Shown here: positions 25,364-33,133 of the stretch, piece by piece
How positions within the stretch are numbered: the stretch's first letter is position 1
How the letters are laid out: every line of letters starts with the position of its first letter
DNA from: Halorubrum sp. BV1
GTDB lineage: Archaea; Halobacteriota; Halobacteria; Halobacteriales; Haloferacaceae
Direction of reading: 5' to 3'
Length of the DNA stretch: 64,000 nt
Assembly (NCBI RefSeq): GCF_000746205.1
Contig: NZ_KN050825.1
Location: 290,590 to 354,589, forward strand
Translations under genes and position numbers: made by a program
Notes under the pieces: model-generated
Seen by the model: only the letters and a program-made list of their open reading frames with translations
What the model was told of the DNA's origin: nothing
The model's database searches: none

Positions 25364-26059
25364 ATGGCCAAGGACGTCAAACCGACACGCAAGAATCTGA
25401 TGGCGATCGAGGACCGCATCGAACTCTCCGAGCGCGGTCACGACACCCTCGAACAGAAGCGTGACGGCCTCATCATGGAGTTCATGGACATTCTCGACCA
25501 GGCACAGGATGTCCGATCGGACGTCTCCGAGAACTACGAGACGGCCCAGCGGAAAATCGACATGGCCCGAGCGATGGAGGGCGACGTCGCCGTTCGGGGC
25601 GCGGCCGCGGCGCTGAAAGAGCACCCGGAGATCACGACGCAGTCGAAGAACATCATGGGGGTCGTCGTTCCCCAGATCGAGTCCTCGAAGGTGAAAAAGA
25701 GCCTCGACGAGCGGGGCTACGGGCTGCTCGGCTCCTCCGCCCGCATCGACGAGGCGGCAGACGCCTACGAGGAACTGCTCGAATCCATCATTCTCGCCGC
25801 CGAGGTCGAGACGGCGATGAAAAAGATGCTCACGGAGATCGAGACCACGAAGCGCCGCGTGAACGCGTTGGAGTTCACGCTCTTGCCCCGCCTATACGAG
25901 AATCAAGAATACATAGAACAGAAGCTCGAAGAGCAGGAGCGCGAAGAGATCTTCCGGCTGAAGAAGATCAAAGCGAAAAAAGAAGAAGAGGAGAAGGCCG
26001 AGGCCGCCGAGGCGGCCGCCGAGAGTCAGGCGGTCGAAGAGCCCGAAGCGGCCGACTGA
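25364..26059 (+). CDS. atpD: A-type ATP synthase subunit D
   Basis: Central rotor shaft of the A1 head, working with subunit F. The 231-residue all-helical protein starts KDVKPTRKNLMAIEDRIELSERGHD (matching the conserved P-T-R/K...L start of the family), has the long antiparallel coiled-coil pair, the signature RRVNALEFTLLPRL (about 165-178), and an Ala/Glu tail. It is split from atpHIKECFAB by bat, bop and crtY and has its own promoter-like box. It must be co-regulated with the other subunits in some way, since it is needed in every complex. Confidence 0.95.
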   Translation: MAKDVKPTRKNLMAIEDRIELSERGHDTLEQKRDGLIMEFMDILDQAQDVRSDVSENYETAQRKIDMARAMEGDVAVRGAAAALKEHPEITTQSKNIMGVVVPQIESSKVKKSLDERGYGLLGSSARIDEAADAYEELLESIILAAEVETAMKKMLTEIETTKRRVNALEFTLLPRLYENQEYIEQKLEEQEREEIFRLKKIKAKKEEEEKAEAAEAAAESQAVEEPEAAD

Positions 26060-26197
26060 CACCCGTACGCGCGGTGGCGACCGATTCGTCGACTGCCCCC
26101 CTCAACTGCCTCGATCCGAGCGTTTCTAGCCGCCGTCCGCAGTCACGTCACTCGTCGAATCCGCCGTTTCTCGCCGCCTTTCGTTCTGTGCTGACGG

Positions 26198-26938
26198 CTA
26201 CCCAGTCACAAGCGTGCCGACGGTGTCGACTATCGATGTGGCCCCGAGCGTCGTCGCGGCGTCGTACAGAAAGTAGACGCCGAATCCGGCGAGCACGAGC
26301 GCGGAGCCGACGGCGACGACGGGGGCGAACGTCTCGATCCGCCGTTCGGCCGCGACGAGACCGGTCGGGAATCCCACGATCCACGTCAACACGCCGAGGA
26401 AGAACCCGCCGATTAGCGCCGGCGACCCGGTGGCGACGACGAGGGTTCCGGCCAAGTCCGAACCGACCACGGGGAGTCGCGCCAGCACGTCGAGTTCGCC
26501 GGGACGGAGCAGTCCGACGCCGACCGTCAGCCAGAACAGCACCTGATAGGGGTTCGTCAGCGCGAGCACCAGCGCCTTGCGGAACCCCTTCCCGGCCGCG
26601 ATCGACGGCTCGTCGCCCGACGTGGGTCGGAACGACGCCCGTGCGCCGCGCGCCGCGTCGACGGCGAAGTACAGCATCAAGACGCCGCCGACCGCGATCA
26701 TGACGGCCCGCAACAGGGGGAGCGACTCGACGACCGCGACGACGCCGACGTACGCGAGCAGGAAGAACACGGCGTCGGCGGTGGCGGCACCGAGACCGGC
26801 ACGAACTCCCGCTACGCGACCGCGGAGGACAGATTCCTCGGCGATCACGGCGTTCATCGGGCCGGGCGGCGCGGCGAGCGCCAGACCGAAGACGACGCCG
26901 GCACCGAGCGTGACGAGGAGGTTCACGCCCCGGAACAC
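26198..26938 (-). CDS. LysE family exporter
   Basis: A 246-residue integral membrane protein of the LysE/RhtB superfamily, which exports amino acids or similar small solutes. About six hydrophobic helices are visible. The N-terminal family motif is AAPPGPMNAVIAEESVLRG (about 22-40), and the central ALTNPYQVLFWLTVGVGLL (about 126-144) matches the conserved N-P helix. The substrate cannot be told. It converges on atpD, with a T-rich 138-base gap between the two stops. Confidence 0.88.
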   Translation of the reverse strand: MFRGVNLLVTLGAGVVFGLALAAPPGPMNAVIAEESVLRGRVAGVRAGLGAATADAVFFLLAYVGVVAVVESLPLLRAVMIAVGGVLMLYFAVDAARGARASFRPTSGDEPSIAAGKGFRKALVLALTNPYQVLFWLTVGVGLLRPGELDVLARLPVVGSDLAGTLVVATGSPALIGGFFLGVLTWIVGFPTGLVAAERRIETFAPVVAVGSALVLAGFGVYFLYDAATTLGATSIVDTVGTLVTG

Positions 26939-27113
26939 GTCGGGTTTCGTGAAAAATCCCGCGAAGCGGAACGGAGCTGTACACCCGCATCACTGCCGTT
27001 ACAGGACACGTACGGGCATTCACAACAAGGGTTGGTCATCGATGGCCGGATCCGTACACGGTCGTGAGTCGCCGACCGCTTCGCTGTCGGCTCCTCGCGA
27101 CCGCCGTGTGGCG

Positions 27114-27893
27114 TCACTCGTCTTGTAGCCCCGCGTCTCGCAGGGCCTCGTTGAGGTCGGCTCGCACGCGCTCGCCGGTCTCGCGGTCCATCGCGGTGGT
27201 GACGATCCGGTTCTCCTGCACGCTGGAGCCGTCGCGAAGGAGGAGTCGGACGTTTCCGTTGGTGCCGGCGCGGGTCGCCTTCGCGCGGAGGCCCGTCCGC
27301 GATCCCGTGCCGCCGGCGTCGATCGGTCCCGGGACGATCTTCTTGACGTGGGGGTGGTCGGCGACCGTGCCGACGGCCTTTCGCCCCTTGCGGTCGCCGA
27401 TGAGCGTCGAGTGCGAGCCGCCGATCTTCTCGCGCGGCGGCGTCTCGACCACGTCCAACGCGCGGTCGCCGCGGCGGTCGAGCACCCACTCGACGATGGG
27501 GGTCACGTCGCGGTCGTCGGGGGCGCTCGCGCCGCTGCCCTCGCTGTCCCGCCTCGCGTCCGGCACGCGGTAGAACTCGTGGTGAAGTTGCGCGCGAGTC
27601 TCACGCAGGGGCTCGCGCGCGCCGGCGGCGTAGACGGTGTCGGGGCGCTTCCGTCGGATCTCGTCGGCGACGCGGCCGGCGAAGTTTCGGAGCTGGACCT
27701 CGCTCAGCCGTTCCGCGCTCTCGGGGCGGGTCGTCACCGTCGTCTCGCCGACGACCGCGTCTTCGTCTAACACCGTGAGCCGCGCGCGGTCCGGTTCGAA
27801 CTCCGCGACGACGGCGTCGGCGTTGGCGGTGTTGCAGGTGAGACAGAAGTCCCCGGGCTTTCGGAGCGGGGTCCCACACCGCCGACAGTTCAT
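27114..27893 (-). CDS. DUF2103 zinc-ribbon protein
   Basis: A 259-residue soluble archaeal protein with an N-terminal zinc ribbon, CRRCGTPLRKPGDFCLTC (3-20), then an alpha/beta region, and a C-terminal part with KIGGSHSTLIGDRKGRKAV and HPHVKKIVPGPID. The basic-residue pattern hints at nucleic-acid binding, but the function of DUF2103 is not established. A TATA-like AATAAAAG (minus-strand box at 27912-27920) lies 25 bases before ATG 27893, so the transcript is leaderless. It is divergent from the membrane-protein pair at 28062. Confidence 0.8.
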   Translation of the reverse strand: MNCRRCGTPLRKPGDFCLTCNTANADAVVAEFEPDRARLTVLDEDAVVGETTVTTRPESAERLSEVQLRNFAGRVADEIRRKRPDTVYAAGAREPLRETRAQLHHEFYRVPDARRDSEGSGASAPDDRDVTPIVEWVLDRRGDRALDVVETPPREKIGGSHSTLIGDRKGRKAVGTVADHPHVKKIVPGPIDAGGTGSRTGLRAKATRAGTNGNVRLLLRDGSSVQENRIVTTAMDRETGERVRADLNEALRDAGLQDE

Positions 27894-28030
27894 ACCGACG
27901 AAAGGCGCGTGGCGAATAAAAGCGCGTCCGTTCGTGTGGGCGTCAATTCTTTCGAGCGCGCCGTTCGTTCGGCGCGTCCGTTCGTTCGATGCGTCCGCCG
28001 GCGCGGTCGACCCGTCCGGCGGAGCAACCC

Positions 28031-28037
28031 CTATATC
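28031..28037 (+). promoter_or_regulatory. TATA box of the 28062 membrane-protein pair
   Basis: CTATATC is centred about 28 bases before ATG 28062. Confidence 0.6.
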
Positions 28038-28061
28038 CCTCGCCGGCCTCCGATACTCCGT

Positions 28062-28730
28062 ATGAGCGAACGCCGCGGCGTCGACGAGGATGTCGAGGAG
28101 GAGCCCGCGAGCGACCCACCCCCCGAGCCGGAGACGGTCGAGGACCGACTCGCCCGGCTCGTCCGCGACGGACGATACAACGCGCTCGTCGCGTGGGCGA
28201 TGGTCGCCGTCCTCCTCGGCGTCCTCGTCGAGAGCGCGCTCGACGTCGACCTGTTGGCGGCGTCGATCGTCGTCGGGCTCGGCGCAGTCGTGCTCGCGCC
28301 CACCGTCGCGGCGCGCGACTGGCGGGTTACGCTGCCGGCGGAGCTCGTCGGACTCGCGCTGTTGCCGGTCCTCGTGCGTGCGCTGCTCGGCGGCGAGTTA
28401 GGGACGTTCGCGACGTACGTCGCGATCGCGGCGCTGGCGCTCGTGATCACCGTCGACCTCCACATGTTCACCTCGCTGCGGGTCACCCACTGGTTCGCCG
28501 TCGTCTTCGTGGTGATGGCGACGCTGGCGACGGCCGCGGTGTGGACCGTGCTCCGCTGGAACCTCGATCGAACCGTCGGGACGACGTACCTGACCACGAA
28601 CGACGCGCTGATGATCGAGTGGGTCTACGTCACGCTGGCCGGGGTCGCGGCCGGACTCCTCTTCGACGGCTACTTCAGACGCCGCGGCCGGCGCCTCCGT
28701 CGCGCCATCCGCCGGGTGGTGCGGCGATGA
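28062..28730 (+). CDS. Membrane protein of unknown function
   Basis: A 222-residue protein with an acidic cytosolic N-terminus (DEDVEEEPASDPPPEPETVE), then about five hydrophobic segments (near 45-60, 65-82, 92-107, 117-135, 140-158), a charged loop, a last helix (VYVTLAGVAAGLLFDGYF) and a strongly basic tail (RRRGRRLRRAIRRVVRR), as expected for an inside-facing end. No family is recognised. ATG 28062 is supported by the TATA box; the stop overlaps the next start by four bases (ATGA), so the two membrane proteins are probably made together. Confidence 0.75.
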   Translation: MSERRGVDEDVEEEPASDPPPEPETVEDRLARLVRDGRYNALVAWAMVAVLLGVLVESALDVDLLAASIVVGLGAVVLAPTVAARDWRVTLPAELVGLALLPVLVRALLGGELGTFATYVAIAALALVITVDLHMFTSLRVTHWFAVVFVVMATLATAAVWTVLRWNLDRTVGTTYLTTNDALMIEWVYVTLAGVAAGLLFDGYFRRRGRRLRRAIRRVVRR

Positions 28731-29362
28731 GCCTGCTTCCCCGTCCCTCGCTCCGGTCGCAGCGTCGTCTCACGGGCGCGATGCAGGTCTTCCTCGTCGC
28801 CATCGTGGCGTACGGCTTCGTCGCCGGCGAACAGAAGGCGATAAGCAACGGGAGCATCTCGCTTCTCGTCACGCTGATCCCGGCGGCGCTCGAACGGCGC
28901 TATGACCTCCCGCTCGACCCGTGGCTCGCGCTGTGGATCACGATGGCCGTCTTCCTTCACACGGTCGGGTCGGCCGGGTTCTATGCTCGGGTCGAGTGGT
29001 GGGACCACGTCACACACTCGCTCTCGGCCTCGCTCGTCGCGGCCGCCGGGTACACCACGCTTCGAGCGATCGACCTCCACAGCGACGCGATCCGTATCCC
29101 GCCGCGATTCTCGTTCGCCTTCATCGTCGTCGTCGTGCTGTCGTTCGGCGTGCTCTGGGAGCTGTTCGAGTTCGGGCTCGATATCATCGCGGCGGAGACC
29201 GGCATCGACATGCCGCTCGCCCAACACGGGCTCGAAGACACCGTCTCCGATCTCACCTACAACACCATCGGCGCGGTGCTCGTGGGACTGTTCGGGCAGG
29301 CGCACCTGTCGGGGGTCGCGGAGACGGTTCGCGACCGGCTGCTGGCGCGCGCACAGGGCTGA
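28727..29362 (+). CDS. YjdF/DUF2238-like membrane protein
   Basis: A 211-residue integral membrane protein with about six helices. The motif WWDHVTHSLSASLVAAAGY (about 92-110) and LWELFEFGLDIIAAETGI (about 142-160), followed by DTVSDLTYNTIGAVLVG, resemble the DUF2238/YjdF family, whose conserved His, Glu and Asp residues suggest a metal or enzyme site within the membrane. Function unknown. It is translationally coupled to the upstream membrane protein and converges on the Get3-like gene, 37 bases away. Confidence 0.78.
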   Translation: MSLLPRPSLRSQRRLTGAMQVFLVAIVAYGFVAGEQKAISNGSISLLVTLIPAALERRYDLPLDPWLALWITMAVFLHTVGSAGFYARVEWWDHVTHSLSASLVAAAGYTTLRAIDLHSDAIRIPPRFSFAFIVVVVLSFGVLWELFEFGLDIIAAETGIDMPLAQHGLEDTVSDLTYNTIGAVLVGLFGQAHLSGVAETVRDRLLARAQG

Positions 29363-29399
29363 ACGGACACCCCTGCCCGTCGCTCCCTCCGCCGGCCGG

Positions 29400-30614
29400 T
29401 CACCCCAGACACGCCGCGACGACCCGGAGCGCGGCCTCGCCGCGGACCTCGCGGGCGAGCAGCGGGACGCGTTTCACGTCACGGCCGCGGAACAGGTCCG
29501 TGGCCTTTCGCAGCGCGCCCTGCTGGACGTCCCACCGACGGGCACAGAACTCGCAGGTGTCGGGGTTCGGCTCCACGACCCACTCCGGATCGATCGCGGT
29601 CGCGTCCGCACCTCCCGCACCGTCGCCGGCCACGTCGCCGATCCCCTCCATCACGCGGTTGACGACGAGGGTGTTCACCGGAATCTCGAACTCGTCGAGA
29701 CGGGCGACGAGCCGCTCGGACTCGACGACGCTCATCTCCTCGGGGATCATCACGACGCGGAAGTCGGTCTGTGCCGGGTCCCGGAGGACGGCTCGCAGGC
29801 GCTCGATCCGGTCGCGAAGCTCGTCGAGGTCGGCCGACGGGTCGGGGTCGTCGTCACCGCCGCCGAACATCCCCTTGATCCCGTCCATCATGCCCGAGAA
29901 GCGCTGACGGAGCGTCATCACGCGCCCGAGCATCGAGTCCATGATCTCGGGGAGCTGGAGGAGGCGGAGCGTGTGACCCGTCGGCGCGGTGTCGACTATC
30001 ACCCGATCGAACCGCGGGTCGTCGAGGTATTCGAGGAGCTGGCGCATCGCGGCCGCCTCGTCGGCACCGGGCATCGTTCCGCCGAGTAGACCGCCGAGCC
30101 CCTCGTCGCCCTCACCGCCTGCGCCGTCGGGACCCTCAGCACCGCCCATTCCGCCCATCGGACCGTCGCCGCCCATCCCACCCATCATCTCGCCCATCTC
30201 GCCGAGCCCGCCGAGCGGGTCGGCATCCGCGCCGAACATCCCCTCCTCCATCGCGGCGTCGGGATCGATCTCGGCCGCGAAAAGCGGAATGTCCTCGCGG
30301 ATGCGCGCGGGTTCCGCCGGAATATCGACCTCGAAGGTGTCCGACAGCGAGTGGGCGGGGTCGGTCGAGACGACGAGCGTCCGGACGCCGCCCGCGGCCG
30401 AGGCGAGTCCCGTGGCAGCCGCCATCGTAGTCTTTCCGACGCCGCCTTTCCCGCCGTAGAGGACGTACTCCGGGGCGTCGACGCCCGCGGGGAGATCCGT
30501 CCTCTCGTCCTCGTCGACCGCGAGACCGGATCCGGCGTCTTCGGCGTCGGGTCCGGTCTCGACGCCTCGATCGTCTTCGACGCGATCCACGGGTTCGACG
30601 TCGATGTCGTCCAT
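29400..30614 (-). CDS. ArsA/Get3 family ATPase with Met-Gly-rich insertion
   Basis: A 404-residue cytosolic ATPase of the Get3/TRC40/ArsA family. In archaea these are candidates for targeting tail-anchored membrane proteins. The order is: acidic N-terminal extension (1-45), P-loop GGKGGVGKTTM (about 54-64), STDPAHSLSD (about 83-92), a Gly/Met-rich stretch (about 125-165), DTAPTGHTLRLLQLP, and a C-terminal CEFC pair, the zinc site of Get3 dimers. No arsenite operon surrounds it, which favours a Get3-type role (inference). Met-rich segments in this family line the groove that holds client helices. Confidence 0.87.
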   Translation of the reverse strand: MDDIDVEPVDRVEDDRGVETGPDAEDAGSGLAVDEDERTDLPAGVDAPEYVLYGGKGGVGKTTMAAATGLASAAGGVRTLVVSTDPAHSLSDTFEVDIPAEPARIREDIPLFAAEIDPDAAMEEGMFGADADPLGGLGEMGEMMGGMGGDGPMGGMGGAEGPDGAGGEGDEGLGGLLGGTMPGADEAAAMRQLLEYLDDPRFDRVIVDTAPTGHTLRLLQLPEIMDSMLGRVMTLRQRFSGMMDGIKGMFGGGDDDPDPSADLDELRDRIERLRAVLRDPAQTDFRVVMIPEEMSVVESERLVARLDEFEIPVNTLVVNRVMEGIGDVAGDGAGGADATAIDPEWVVEPNPDTCEFCARRWDVQQGALRKATDLFRGRDVKRVPLLAREVRGEAALRVVAACLG

Positions 30615-30698
30615 GCACGAGGGTGGGCGGGGTGGCTTGTGTACCCGTCGGTCTCGACGGATCGACAGCGCGCGGGTTCCTCTCGCCGGGAGCGCCGT

Positions 30699-30956
30699 TC
30701 AGCTCAGCCGCTTCATCGAGATCAGTGCGGTTGGAATCATAATTGGTATTGTGAGTATTGCACCAGTAATGACGATAAACGGCGCGACCCCCGAGACGGG
30801 ATACGCGAGCACCTCGACGGCCAGCAGGTTCACCGCACTCACCGTCACCGTGTACGCGACCACGGTAAGCGACACGATCGTGGCAAACACTATCCCGACG
30901 ACCGTGACGGGGTTGGGGCCACGGGCCGCGTCGTCCGACGCCGGCTCACCGCTCAT
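30699..30956 (-). CDS. Small two-helix membrane protein
   Basis: An 85-residue protein with two hydrophobic helices (about 17-40 and 48-75) after an acidic start (SGEPASDDAARGPNP), ending SMKRLS. No family is recognised. A strong AT-rich TATA box lies about 27 bases before ATG 30956, which supports a real leaderless gene. It lies between aroA and the Get3-like gene, all on the minus strand but with gaps of 85-155 bases. Confidence 0.65.
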   Translation of the reverse strand: MSGEPASDDAARGPNPVTVVGIVFATIVSLTVVAYTVTVSAVNLLAVEVLAYPVSGVAPFIVITGAILTIPIMIPTALISMKRLS

Positions 30957-30978
30957 CCGCTATCTCTCCCCATGTACT

Positions 30979-30994
30979 ATTGTATATAATATAC
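30979..30994 (-). promoter_or_regulatory. Strong TATA box of the small membrane protein gene
   Basis: A run of TATATAATATAC type, the most AT-rich core-promoter candidate in this part of the window, about 27 bases before ATG 30956. Confidence 0.7.
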
Positions 30995-31111
30995 ACAAGC
31001 ATAATGGTTGTCTTCCCCGGTGATTCACGCGGCTCCGAACGCAGAGGCCGGTCGCGCTGCGAGTACCCGACCGGATGTGTCGAACCGGCCGAGGGCACGA
31101 GACGCGCGAAT

Positions 31112-32551
31112 CTACTCGCCCGCGCTCCCGCGTTCCACGTCCATGCCCAACTCTGCCATCGTCTCGAAGAAGGCCGGGAACGAGACGTCGACGTGTTCTG
31201 CGCCGCGGATCGTCGTGGTCCCGTCGGCGGCCAGCGCAGCGACCGCGAGCGCCATCACGATCCGGTGGTCCGCTCGGCCGTCGACGGTCGCGCCGCGGAG
31301 GTCGCTCTCGTCGCCGTGGACGGTGAGCACGTCCGGCTCCTCCGTGGTCGCTGCACCCATCTTCTCCAGCTCCTCGGCCATCGCTGACACCCGGTCGGTC
31401 TCCTTGTAGCGGACGTGCTCGCAGTTTTCGATCCGCGTGTCGCCGTCGGCGGCGGCCCCGAGCGCGGCGATCGTGGGGAGCAGATCGGGCGTGTCGCCCA
31501 CGTCAACGGTGACCCCGGAGAGCGGCGCGCGCTCGACCGCGATCTCGCCGGCGTCGCGGTCCCAGTCGACCGCGGCTCCCATGCGTTCCGCGATGTCGAC
31601 TATCGCGGCGTCGCCCTGCGCGCTCGGTCGCGCTCCCTCGATCCGGACGGTCTCTCCGTCGTCGCCGGCGACCGCGCCCGCGGCGAGGAGGTACGAGATA
31701 GACGAGAAGTCGCCGGGCACCGCGTAGCTCCCGCCGACAGGGTCGTACGACTGACCGCCGGGGACGGAGAACCCCGCTGCGCCCGCCGCGCCGTCTATCG
31801 GGTCGCCGCCGTCGTCGACGGGCGTCGCCTCGACCCCGAACTCGGCAAGCAGTTCGAGCGTGATGTCGACGTAGGGTGCCGACTTGAGCGGCGTCGTGAG
31901 GTCGACCTCGACCCCCTCGTCCGTGACCGCGCCGGCCATCAGTAGCGCCGTGACGTACTGCGAGGAGACGTCGCCGGGGATGGCCACCTCGCCGCCCGCG
32001 AGCGGACCGGTGACGACGAGCGGAGCCAGCCCGTTGTTTCGCGTCGACTCCGCGCGCACGCCGAGGTCGGCGAGCGCGTCGAGGAGCGGCCCCTGCGGAC
32101 GCGACCGGAGCGATCCGTCGCCCGTGAGTACCGTCGTCCCGTCCGCGAGCGCGGCCGCGGCGGTGACGAGCCGCATCGTCGTCCCGGAGTTCGCACAGTC
32201 GATCACGTCGTCCGGGACGGCGGGACGGCCTCCGAATCCGTCGACCGCGACCGCCTCTGCTCCGTCGGGGACGATCGGCGCGGCGGAGTCGCCGTGGGTG
32301 TCGCCGTCGGCGCTGTCGGCGGAGCCATCGGTGTTAGCGGCGGCAGAATCATTGGTGTCGGCGACGCTCACCCGGCCGCCGAACGCCCGCACGGCGCGCG
32401 CGGTCGCTCTCGTGTCCGCAGAAACCAGCGGCGAGCGGACGACCGCGCGGTCGCTGTACCCCGCTGCGAGCAGCGCGCGGTGCGTGTAGCTCTTCGATGG
32501 CGGCGCGCGAGTCGTCCCCCGCACTGTCGAGGTGGTGACGTGAACGTCCAT
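31112..32551 (-). CDS. aroA: 3-phosphoshikimate 1-carboxyvinyltransferase (EPSP synthase)
   Basis: Sixth step of the shikimate pathway: joins PEP and shikimate 3-phosphate. The 479-residue soluble enzyme shows PPSKSYTHRAL (17-27) with the substrate-binding Lys-Ser, CANSGTTMRL (about 119-128), GDGSLRSRPQGPLLDAL (about 144-160) and ENCEHVRYKETDRVSAM (about 373-389). It is longer than usual because of an Ala/Asp/Ser-rich acidic insertion of about 30 residues near 64-95, probably a surface loop. Start is ATG 32551. It stands alone, divergent from the cupin gene at 32681. Confidence 0.95.
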   Translation of the reverse strand: MDVHVTTSTVRGTTRAPPSKSYTHRALLAAGYSDRAVVRSPLVSADTRATARAVRAFGGRVSVADTNDSAAANTDGSADSADGDTHGDSAAPIVPDGAEAVAVDGFGGRPAVPDDVIDCANSGTTMRLVTAAAALADGTTVLTGDGSLRSRPQGPLLDALADLGVRAESTRNNGLAPLVVTGPLAGGEVAIPGDVSSQYVTALLMAGAVTDEGVEVDLTTPLKSAPYVDITLELLAEFGVEATPVDDGGDPIDGAAGAAGFSVPGGQSYDPVGGSYAVPGDFSSISYLLAAGAVAGDDGETVRIEGARPSAQGDAAIVDIAERMGAAVDWDRDAGEIAVERAPLSGVTVDVGDTPDLLPTIAALGAAADGDTRIENCEHVRYKETDRVSAMAEELEKMGAATTEEPDVLTVHGDESDLRGATVDGRADHRIVMALAVAALAADGTTTIRGAEHVDVSFPAFFETMAELGMDVERGSAGE

Positions 32552-32680
32552 ACGTCACGTGCCGGCCCCGGCGACAAGTCGGTACCGGACGCGGCACGAT
32601 TCTGATCGGGAGTGCGGCCGTCTCTCGTCACCGTCGACCGCATCCCCCACGTTTACCACGCCGTCGGTACTCGACAGCGT

Positions 32681-33070
32681 ATGGTTCGTTCCTACGATCC
32701 GTCCGAGATTCCGTCCGTGTACAACCTCAAAGACGCGCCGCTCGCGAAGGAGGGCACGGGGTTCGAGCAGGTCGTCTTCCGCGGCGTCGACCAGATGATC
32801 GGCATGACGACGATCGGGCCGGACCGGGAGGACAAGCCGCCGCACTCGCACCCGTGGGAGCAGATGAACCTCGTGGTCGAGGGTGAAGTGGACTTCATCG
32901 TCGACGGCGAGCGCGTCTCGCTGTCGACGTACGACGCCGTCGAGATCCCGCCTGACGTGCCGCACGCCTCCCGCGCCGTCTCCGACGAGCCGGCCACGCT
33001 GCTCGCCTTCTGGCCGCTCCGAGAGGACCGCGTCGACGCGACGGACTACCAGACCGAGTTCGAAGTGTGA
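32681..33070 (+). CDS. Cupin domain protein
   Basis: A 129-residue single-domain cupin. The metal-site motif is HSHPWEQMNLVVEGEVDFIVDG (about 54-75), with two His and one Glu, and the second motif is EIPPDVPHASRAV (about 89-101), with the third His. Cupins of this size are isomerases, dioxygenases or binding proteins; the substrate is not readable. A TATA-like GTTTACC near 32651 fits a leaderless start at 32681; the Met at 32612 would precede it. It is 63 bases upstream of the histidine kinase. Confidence 0.8.
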   Translation: MVRSYDPSEIPSVYNLKDAPLAKEGTGFEQVVFRGVDQMIGMTTIGPDREDKPPHSHPWEQMNLVVEGEVDFIVDGERVSLSTYDAVEIPPDVPHASRAVSDEPATLLAFWPLREDRVDATDYQTEFEV

Positions 33071-33133
33071 CTCGAACGAACACCATCCGCAGTATTATCT
33101 GTCGGTGCGTCGTATTGATGTGTAAGATCGATT

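Noticed and set aside
21624..25364. Loss of atpD from the ATP synthase operon
   Set aside because: atpD is present and complete downstream of crtY, so the operon is split rather than incomplete.
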